Below, piece after piece: positions 7,903-12,220 of a stretch of DNA of 12,220 nt. Position numbers and translations under genes: made by a program. A model generated the notes under the pieces. That model saw only the letters and a list, made by a program, of their open reading frames with translations. It did not search any database and was not told the origin of the DNA. The first letter of the stretch is position 1, and each line of letters starts with the position of its first letter. The stretch is from an uncultured Chlamydiae bacterium (GTDB lineage: Bacteria; Chlamydiota; Chlamydiia; Chlamydiales; SM23-39): contig CAIVVG010000123.1 in the NCBI GenBank assembly GCA_903909295.1, positions 1 to 12,220 on the forward strand, read 5' to 3'.

Positions 7903-8281
7903 TGACCTCCACTCGATAGGTCAAAATCCGTTGATCTGTTTCCGGGTCGTTGTGAGGAAAAAACAAGGTCGCAAAGGAGCGCTTCCTCTCAATAGGAACT
8001 ATTTGGACAGTCTGTGTGTTGTCCCAGAGACGAACAGTGACTTCCAAGTGGAGCCCCTCTCGAAAAAGGCTCTTGGGGAAATCCCACGCCATGAGCAACC
8101 TCTGCCCCGCCGGAGGGTCCTCTTGCCGTGGATCAGGTGTTAAAACATGAGAACTCGCAAGCCACGCCCCATCGACCCACTCCTGCTGCACATAGAGATG
8201 CCCCTTATAGCAGCCGGTCAGGAGGATGAAAAGAGGGAGCCACTTGCTCAGGCGCGTGAAGTTGAGTATACTGTCGATCAT
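7820..8281 (-). CDS. Predicted lipoprotein, unknown function
   Basis: A 153-residue product with a clear lipoprotein signal: a basic N-region, hydrophobic residues 14-22 and lipobox LTGC with cysteine at 24. The mature part is rich in beta-prone and aromatic residues ('VTVRLWDNTQTVQIVPIERK', then 'ILTYRVEVINQEGKVLETWK'), suggesting a small beta-sandwich exposed to the periplasm. I recognise no family. GAGGGG six bases before the ATG is a strong ribosome site and argues that this is a real gene. Its start codon shares CATG with the divergent Nudix gene, and its last 83 nt are antisense to the end of the DAHP synthase gene. Role unknown. Confidence 0.72.
   Translation of the reverse strand: MIDSILNFTRLSKWLPLFILLTGCYKGHLYVQQEWVDGAWLASSHVLTPDPRQEDPPAGQRLLMAWDFPKSLFREGLHLEVTVRLWDNTQTVQIVPIERKRSFATLFFPHNDPETDQRILTYRVEVINQEGKVLETWKHQFWTELIEIGPQAK
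8244..8272 (+). promoter_or_regulatory. Weak candidate promoter for the Nudix gene
   Basis: TATACT (8267-8272, 5 of 6 to consensus) sits 17 nt after TTGCTC (8244-8249, 3 of 6), inside the 5' end of the opposing lipoprotein gene. The expected transcript start coincides with the ATG at 8280, which has no ribosome site in front of it, so a leaderless message is possible. Confidence 0.25.
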
Positions 8282-8789
8282 GAAATCCCCTCAAAGTGTC
8301 ACAGGCATCGTCTTCAACGCCGACCGGAGCTCCGTGCTCCTCATCTTGCGGCGCGACGTCCCCGTCTGGGTCCTTCCCGGCGGCGGCATCGAGCCCAATG
8401 AGCCCCCCCGCGATGCCGTTGTACGGGAAATTCTGGAGGAAACGGGCTTTACTGTCAAAGTGGTTCGTTTGGTGGGGGCCTATTCACCTATCAACCGCCT
8501 CGCCAAAGAGACCCATCTCTACGAGTGCGCGATTGTGAAAGGAGAAGCCACCACCAGCTCAGAATCCAAAGCCGTTCAGTTCTTCCCCCTAAACGCCCTG
8601 CCCAAAATGATCCCTCCCCCCTACCCCGAATGGATCCAAGATACTTTATCAAGTGGAATAGGGGGCCCCCTTATCGAAAAACCGCTCCTCGGCGTCACCT
8701 ACGGCGTGCTGCTCAAGAGCTTCCTCTCCCACCCACTGCTGGTGATCCGGTTCCTCTTGAGCCGCCTCGGGCTGACTATCAATACTTGA
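8280..8789 (+). CDS. Nudix hydrolase
   Basis: Hydrolyses a nucleoside diphosphate linked to another group; substrate not predictable. With the start at 8280 the product has 169 residues and a perfect Nudix box at 35-57 (G-x5-E-x7-RE-I-x-EE-x-G-F), including metal-binding REILEE at 49-54. It is preceded by a typical first strand ('TGIVFNADRSSVLLILRR') and 'WVLPGGG'. The C-terminal 35 residues are unusually hydrophobic and contain possible helices ('LLKSFLSHPLLVIRFLLSRL'), which could be a membrane-associated tail. An in-frame ATG at 8226 is rejected: it adds 18 residues ahead of the domain, lies antisense to the lipoprotein signal peptide, and has GGAGG with zero spacing. The chosen ATG has no clear ribosome site. 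Confidence 0.9.
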   Translation: MKSPQSVTGIVFNADRSSVLLILRRDVPVWVLPGGGIEPNEPPRDAVVREILEETGFTVKVVRLVGAYSPINRLAKETHLYECAIVKGEATTSSESKAVQFFPLNALPKMIPPPYPEWIQDTLSSGIGGPLIEKPLLGVTYGVLLKSFLSHPLLVIRFLLSRLGLTINT

Positions 8790-8793
8790 ACAG

Positions 8794-8821
8794 AGCGTTG
8801 CCCCCCTCCGTCGGCATCGCT
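8794..8821. terminator. Possible bidirectional hairpin between convergent genes
   Basis: AGCGTTGCC (8794-8802) and GGCATCGCT (8813-8821) can form a 9-bp stem with one T-T mismatch and a 10-nt C-rich loop. It lies between the stops of the Nudix gene (8789) and the convergent secreted-protein gene (8828). There is no T-run on either side, so termination is a guess from position. Confidence 0.3.
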
Positions 8822-9415
8822 AACGTGTTACGGTGTGGCATTGACCATGAACGTGTACCAAGAATAAGGAGTATATCTATGCGACCAGTGGTTAGAATCA
8901 TGAACCGTCACGGTATCTCCGTTATGGATGGAAAGATTCCAATAATAGTCCCAATAGGAAAGTTCACAGGACTTTGCAATATGATCGATGAGCTCTTGGG
9001 GAGCCTCTTTGTCGACAAAAATGCCCATTTTTGCGTTCCAAGTAGACGTGTGACTCAATCGTCCGTTGTCCCAAGTATCAAAACCGAGAGTGGATGTGAG
9101 GTTTAGTTGTTCTGGGTTGTGAATCAAAAATACCCTGTAAAAATTTCCGTCCAATTCATAATACAGAGACTTCTTAGCCAACTGATTTGAGACAAAGAGA
9201 ACCTTTATTTCAGCATCCACATCGGGATTTTCAAGCTGATTCAGCAGTAAAATAGGGTGCACATCTTGATAGACAGAAACGGGGTTTTCGCTAACGAATA
9301 CGGTTTCATCACAGCAGCTGAAGTAGACCGATCTGGGCGTATCCACAAAGCTATTTGGATCCTGTAACAGCTCACTTGGAACCAAGCTTTTGATATGCGC
9401 AGCAAAAGACGAGGG

Positions 9416-9418
9416 TTA
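9416..9418 (-). other. In-frame TAA stop interrupting the secreted-protein gene
   Basis: On the minus strand the codons read ATC GAT CCA CTC TCC TAA CCC TCG TCT TTT GCT. Single-base changes would restore Gln, Lys, Glu, Ser, Leu or Tyr. Downstream the frame remains open for 195 codons. Confidence 0.85.
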
Positions 9419-9584
9419 GGAGAGTGGATCGATGGTCATAGCAAGCGGCCATCGCACAGGTTTTGCAAGCCCGTCACAGAAAAGCGCTTCTCTCATCGGA
9501 TTGTGTACAAAATGCACGGAGTAAGACTCCCCTTCCCACGAATAGTTGAGAGATAGCTTCCCAAAGGTTTGTCCTTTAAAAAAT

Positions 9585-9715
9585 TCACCAATCTCTCGAT
9601 CGACACGGCTCTCTTCTTGAACAGCCGGTGCCGCTTCTTCAACAACTGCATTTTGTGCTTCGGACGCACTATTAAGCAAATCACCTATCTCTTGGTCGGG
9701 AGTGCTCTCCTCTTG
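9585..9715. repeat. Two 35-nt imperfect direct repeats in the secreted-protein gene
   Basis: 9585-9619 and 9681-9715 agree at 27 of 35 positions and encode the two acidic segments QEES-x2-D-x-EIG in the linker after the signal peptide. They look like an old local duplication within the gene. Confidence 0.7.
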
Positions 9716-9952
9716 GGTAGTCGGTACGACTTGCTGATCGGACACACTATCCCACTCAAGCTGCTCTGACGAGTAGACATGCTGTATAGTGGCAATGAGA
9801 ATAAAAATAGCATTGAGAATATAACGTTTCATATTTGGCCCCTTTGGGTAGCGTTTCGAGAGATCTTAACCGAACCCTGATAAATCAAGGAAGCAAAATT
9901 TTTCTTCACCCTAAAAAACTATTGCAGTACCATCTCTCTGCTTGGAGAAGAT

Positions 9953-10131
9953 ATGCACTATGTCGTCGGGTTGCTTTTAGGGCTTTTCTGGTTACAGAGT
10001 GCATTTGCAAGCGGCAGCTCGTATTTAGGCTCTAGAGAGAAGGCGGTTATAATGGTCAAGATGGGTACTTTGAGTGGATTCTAGAATCTGATACGTCAGT
10101 AAATCATAGACTATTTATCCCTAATCCTTAA
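9953..10131 (+). pseudogene. Secreted toxin-like gene remnant with apparent frameshift
   Basis: From ATG 9953 (GGAG five bases upstream) the frame gives a textbook signal peptide with cleavage after AFA (residue 19), then SGSSYLGSRE, and runs into TAG at 10082-10084 after 43 codons. A -1 shift within the purine run AGAGAGAAGG (10034-10043) moves into a frame reading GGYNGQDGYFEWILE, SDTSVNHRLF, IPNP and stopping at 10129-10131. This tail resembles the C-termini of polymorphic secreted toxins, which often end in a short aromatic/His motif with [HR]-x-[FL]-x-P. It stops 13 nt before an Imm40 immunity gene, exactly where the cognate toxin would be expected. My reading is a deleted and frameshifted toxin gene keeping only its signal peptide and tail. 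A genuine 43-residue secreted peptide is the alternative. No slippery heptamer for programmed frameshifting is seen. Confidence 0.5.
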
Positions 10132-10144
10132 AGGGGAATTGTAC

Positions 10145-10489
10145 ATGTTAAATCAGAAAATTAAAGACAAAATCACTAAAAACTCCATTTCTTTAGAAGG
10201 ATATGGCCTTAATGATCTAGCTTGGAGTAAGGAAAACGCCAAAAGTCTTATTACTGAGATTATGAAAGATAAAATTGGCATCCTTGGCGGCGATGTTTAT
10301 AGATTGACACCCAAGCGCCTAGAGCCCCTCTCAGATAATTGGTCATGCGAACCTCAGGAGACAGAGTCAGAAGAAGAATATTATTCCAGAAGCAAATCTG
10401 AATCTTTGAAGTACATTGAAAATTATCCCGTGGAACCGGAAGAGAAAATTATATTTTCAATAACTTTTACAGAGAAAATTGAACAATAA
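10145..10489 (+). CDS. Imm40-family immunity protein
   Basis: A cytoplasmic antidote to a polymorphic (contact-dependent or secreted) toxin. The 114 residues fit the Imm40 pattern: 'GYGLNDLAWSKENA' at 19-32, the hallmark 'ILGGDVY' at 46-52, 'DNW' at 64-66, and 'SESLKYIENYP' at 85-95, ending in a beta strand ('KIIFSITF'). The ATG has GGGGA seven bases upstream; a TTG two codons earlier would overlap that spacing and is not used. The reading frame is intact. It follows, 13 nt away, a broken secreted toxin-like gene, so it may be an orphan antidote protecting against siblings' toxin or a decay leftover. The coding sequence is AT-richer than the metabolic genes nearby, consistent with horizontal transfer. 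Family assignment is from motif recall, not a profile search. Confidence 0.82.
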   Translation: MLNQKIKDKITKNSISLEGYGLNDLAWSKENAKSLITEIMKDKIGILGGDVYRLTPKRLEPLSDNWSCEPQETESEEEYYSRSKSESLKYIENYPVEPEEKIIFSITFTEKIEQ

Positions 10490-10583
10490 TGTACAAAAAA
10501 ATAAAGATGAGGCCTTGTTTAAAAACACAAACAAAGCACTACAGATGAATAATTATGAAAATGGTTGCCAAAGGGCGCTGAAG
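10490..10583. other. Short AT-rich intergenic stretch
   Basis: No gene is supported here. A weak stem (TTGTTT/AAACAA) lies around 10517-10537, after the immunity gene; it has no clear T-run. Nothing else is recognised. Confidence 0.4.
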
Positions 10584-10826
10584 CTATATCGGCTCTAGAT
10601 AGAGGGCTCCTTCAAGGAGATTCAATGGCAGCGGAGCTGCAAGCTCCGGTGGCGGTTCTGAGGACGCGGGAGGCGATTCAACTCTTGCTTTTTTCGCGTT
10701 CCTTTCTTGGAGAGCGATTTCATACAGGGCTGCGGTACGGAGGCTTTGTATAATGAGCTCGCGCTGCGCCTCAATTCCGGCACAACAAGGGGCCGTGCAG
10801 GGTCCTCCCCTGACAGGTGAAGCCAT
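10584..10826 (-). CDS. Small proline-rich hypothetical protein
   Basis: An 80-residue product with an N-terminal cysteine-bearing segment (MASPVRGGPCTAPCCAG), a central helix-prone stretch (EAQRELIIQSLRTAALYEIA) and a Pro/Ala-rich tail (ESPPASSEPPPELAAPLP). AAAGGA about six bases before the ATG is a reasonable ribosome site, and it lies 42 nt after the subunit K gene in the same direction, beyond a strong hairpin. I recognise no family and see no membrane segment. It could be a real small gene at the tail of the V-ATPase operon or a chance frame; a shorter plus-strand frame covers the same bases but has weaker support. Confidence 0.42.
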   Translation of the reverse strand: MASPVRGGPCTAPCCAGIEAQRELIIQSLRTAALYEIALQERNAKKARVESPPASSEPPPELAAPLPLNLLEGALYLEPI

Positions 10827-10842
10827 AAATATCCTTTATATC

Positions 10843-10863
10843 AGGGACTGGAAACCAGTCCCT
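10843..10863. terminator. Perfect 9-bp hairpin after the V-ATPase operon
   Basis: AGGGACTGG / CCAGTCCCT with a 3-nt loop (AAA on the plus strand) lies directly after the subunit K stop on the minus strand. No T-run follows, so it may be a rho-independent-like terminator, a processing or stability element, or an attenuator before the small downstream ORF. Confidence 0.55.
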
Positions 10864-10868
10864 ATCGA

Positions 10869-11291
10869 TTAAATCAACATCAGTGCGAAGACGAACGCAA
10901 ACAGGGCAAACGACTCAATGATGCCGAGAGAGGCAAACATCTTTCCGTAGATCGCCGGTTGTTTGGCGGACGCTTGGATCGCTGTCACAGCGCATTTACC
11001 TTGGTAAATCGCGGAAAACATGATCGCTAAGCCGACAAACAGGCCGACGCCAATGGCTGTCACGGGGGAAAGGGTCCCTGCTTTCAGGTGCGATTTCATC
11101 ACAATCATCAGAACGAACCCGTAAATCGACTGGGAGGAGGGAATCGCCGAAATGGCGATGAATTTACCGTGTCCTTCGTCAACGCGTGTCATTACACCGT
11201 GAGAGGCCATGCCGGCCATCCCGCAACCAATCGAACTGCCTATGCAGCCCATCCCCATCACAATGGCGGGGCCTATCATTTCAAAATCCAT
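10869..11291 (-). CDS. atpK: V-type ATP synthase subunit K (proteolipid ring)
   Basis: Membrane rotor subunit of the V/A-type ATPase. With ATG at 11291 it has 140 residues, as expected for chlamydial subunit K, and four membrane helices as two fused hairpins (each with glycine-rich packing such as 'GSSIGCGMAGMA'). The essential carboxylate is Glu126 in the last helix ('GIIESFALFAFVFAL'). Residues aligning with the Na+ ligands of Enterococcus hirae NtpK are present: Ser53 (for Thr), Gln54, Gln97 and Glu126, with the same 29-residue spacing between the last two. A GTG nine bases upstream is rejected because it overlaps the AGGAG ribosome site, which sits eight bases before the ATG. Only 11 nt separate it from subunit I; it is the last ATPase gene. 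Confidence 0.95.
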   Translation of the reverse strand: MDFEMIGPAIVMGMGCIGSSIGCGMAGMASHGVMTRVDEGHGKFIAISAIPSSQSIYGFVLMIVMKSHLKAGTLSPVTAIGVGLFVGLAIMFSAIYQGKCAVTAIQASAKQPAIYGKMFASLGIIESFALFAFVFALMLI

Positions 11292-11299
11292 AAAATTCA

Positions 11300-11304
11300 C
11301 TCCT
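11300..11304 (-). promoter_or_regulatory. Ribosome site that fixes the subunit K start
   Basis: AGGAG on the minus strand lies eight bases before ATG 11291 and overlaps the possible GTG start at 11300, so it selects the ATG and a 140-residue product. It also overlaps the TAG of the subunit I gene. Confidence 0.7.
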
Positions 11305-12220
11305 ATTTCACTTTGCGTAATCGAAGGGGGGCAAATAATCTGCCTCCTCCTTCAAAACTATAATGGTACCATTCCAAAAAGTTGAGGCGGAGGCCATGAA
11401 TGACTCCTGCCATCAACGAGAGGCTTATATTGATCGTGTGCCCAACAATCACACACAGAACTGTAAATACGATTCCGAGATCTATCCCTAGGTGGTTATT
11501 GAATGTGTTGGCCATCATCATCCCAGCTAAAGCGAGGGCGTAGAGGCGGAGGTAGGAGAGGACGTCGCCAAATACCTGGACTGCGTTCGTGATCTCATGG
11601 AGCGCCATCCATCGCTTCCCTTGGGCCAGGGCGGCTATAAATACGGCGATCAAGCCGGCGTAGAGGATGGGGAGGCCAACGTCTGTAGCCACTGACTTAG
11701 AGACCCAGCCCATAAAGTTGACAATCGATGTGGCATTGAGGACTGAGGGGAAAAAGAGGTAGCCTCCGATCATGAATACGATCCAACCGAATCCGCACCA
11801 GTTGCGGCGCATATAGCGGCAAAATGAGAGGCTGACGTGGAGTACTCCCACCATGAGGGAAAATTCGAGCAAGATGTTATCGTAAAAATCGCTGAGGGCT
11901 TTGTATTGGATGCCTCCTTCTAGCAAAGGGGCTGAAGCCTTCACGAGGAAATCGTGCCCGTCGGTGGCCTCTGCAACGGCTGGATAGAGGTGCACATATT
12001 CTTCGTAGACATCATCTTTTTGCTCGATGTGATACTCGGCTTTTTGAACGGCTAGGTAGTGGAGAAAGGAGGTCTTTCGGAAGGGGTTGTCGGGGCCGAT
12101 TTCAATGCCAAAAAAGGAGGCGGTCAAGACTCCCCATACAATGCAGGAGCCTGCGAGGATCGCGAGTAATTTGGTGAATCGTTTGCCGGAGGCTTTCATA
12201 TCGGGGAACTTCCATTTCAA
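11303..12220 (-). CDS. atpI: V-type ATP synthase subunit I, C-terminal membrane half (runs off right edge)
   Basis: Stator subunit a/I of the V/A-type ATPase, which forms the ion half-channels against the proteolipid ring. About 306 codons of the membrane domain are present; the soluble N-terminal half and the true start lie beyond the right edge. Family features: 'GVLTASFFGIEIG' (first helix region), 'LMVGVLHVSLSFCRY', the strongly conserved 'DVLSYLRLYALALAGMMMAN' with the essential channel arginine, and 'VGHTINISLSLMAGVIHGL' followed by RLNFLEWYHYSFEGGGRLF, the typical C-terminus. The gene order I then K matches chlamydial and archaeal-type V-ATPase operons. The reading frame is intact throughout. 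Confidence 0.95.
   Translation of the reverse strand: MKWKFPDMKASGKRFTKLLAILAGSCIVWGVLTASFFGIEIGPDNPFRKTSFLHYLAVQKAEYHIEQKDDVYEEYVHLYPAVAEATDGHDFLVKASAPLLEGGIQYKALSDFYDNILLEFSLMVGVLHVSLSFCRYMRRNWCGFGWIVFMIGGYLFFPSVLNATSIVNFMGWVSKSVATDVGLPILYAGLIAVFIAALAQGKRWMALHEITNAVQVFGDVLSYLRLYALALAGMMMANTFNNHLGIDLGIVFTVLCVIVGHTINISLSLMAGVIHGLRLNFLEWYHYSFEGGGRLFAPLRLRKVK

Larger units (their letters stand above)
8828..9832 (-). pseudogene. Secreted two-module protein gene interrupted by one in-frame TAA
   Basis: The frame from ATG 9832 encodes 138 residues, stops at TAA (9418-9416), then stays open in the same frame for 195 more codons to 8828; 333 residues in all without the internal stop. The N-terminus is a signal peptide (1-22), then an acidic linker with a duplicated segment (QEES-x2-D-x-EIG at 40-50 and 72-82). 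A module SLxYxx[ED]GxxYxV...HNP appears before the stop (94-112) and again after it (222-240), so both halves belong to one design. The part after the stop has no ATG near its beginning and no signal peptide. AGGGG six bases before ATG 9832 supports the start. I recognise no family. It may be a recent nonsense pseudogene, a readthrough gene, or a sequencing error; the first half could still be made and exported. Confidence 0.7.

Noticed and set aside
8226..8279. Upstream ATG for the Nudix gene
   Set aside because: Adds residues antisense to the lipoprotein signal peptide, with the ribosome site touching the ATG; the domain begins cleanly at 8280.
8525..9106. A 193-codon plus-strand frame beginning inside the Nudix gene
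   Set aside because: It lies out of frame over a clear Nudix domain and then antisense to the secreted-protein gene; its sequence is Arg/Pro-rich and shows no domain.
9416..9832. Two independent tandem genes at 9832-9416 and 9385-8828
   Set aside because: They are in the same frame with only one stop between them; the second has no ATG near its start, no signal peptide, and shares the HNP module with the first.
9835..10035. A 66-codon frame upstream of the immunity gene, in the same frame as the toxin-like tail
   Set aside because: It starts at TTG without a ribosome site, reads as random basic sequence and conflicts with the clear signal-peptide frame starting at 9953.
10034..10043. Programmed -1 frameshifting in the toxin-like gene
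   Set aside because: The run AGAGAGAAGG does not form an X-XXY-YYZ slippery heptamer in the zero frame and no obvious stimulatory pseudoknot follows; a simple indel is likelier.
10565..10753. A 62-codon plus-strand ORF opposite the proline-rich ORF
   Set aside because: Less support than the minus-strand ORF, which has a better ribosome site and lies in the direction of the V-ATPase operon.
1..12220. CRISPR arrays, insertion sequences, attachment sites, rRNA or tRNA genes
   Set aside because: No regularly spaced repeats, transposase-like frames or RNA-gene signatures were seen on reading through the window.

Overview
The window looks like chromosome of a member of the Chlamydiota, most likely an environmental (Parachlamydia-related) lineage rather than a pathogenic Chlamydia. 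The evidence is a V-type ATPase subunit I followed by K on the minus strand, the usual end of the chlamydial V-ATPase operon, with a subunit K of the chlamydial type. It is combined with malate dehydrogenase and citrate synthase; citrate synthase is absent from Chlamydia proper but present in amoeba-associated chlamydiae. The assignment is inferred from gene content only. Most of the DNA is of moderate GC; about 9.8-10.6 kb is visibly AT-richer.

Layout. (1) 1-2319, minus strand: a tightly packed operon of a TIGR04255-family protein, malate dehydrogenase and citrate synthase (its 5' half only; the rest runs off the left edge). The first two genes overlap by 4 nt and the last two are 1 nt apart. 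(2) 2389-6640, plus strand: a four-gene tripartite drug-efflux operon with every neighbour overlapping: NodT/TolC-like outer-membrane lipoprotein, EmrA-like adaptor, EmrB-like 14-TM MFS pump, and an unrecognised small two-TM protein. (3) 6641-7902, plus strand: a strongly structured leader (about 19 base pairs enclosing two hairpins) running into the start of a class I DAHP synthase gene. (4) 7820-8789: a small lipoprotein gene (minus) whose 3' end overlaps the DAHP synthase gene and whose start codon shares the bases CATG with the divergent Nudix hydrolase gene. (5) 8828-10583: an accessory-looking segment. It holds a secreted-protein gene on the minus strand cut by one in-frame TAA, then on the plus strand a short signal-peptide gene that seems frameshifted relative to a toxin-like C-terminal tail, followed 13 nt later by a full Imm40-type immunity protein. 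(6) 10584-12220, minus strand: end of the V-ATPase operon (I then K), a perfect 9-bp hairpin, and a small proline-rich ORF.

The core genes serve central carbon metabolism, aromatic biosynthesis, ion-coupled energetics and drug efflux. The most unusual part is 8.8-10.5 kb: two secreted-protein genes, each broken by one lesion, beside an intact immunity gene. This suggests either a decaying toxin-immunity locus with the antidote retained, or very short or recoded secreted proteins.
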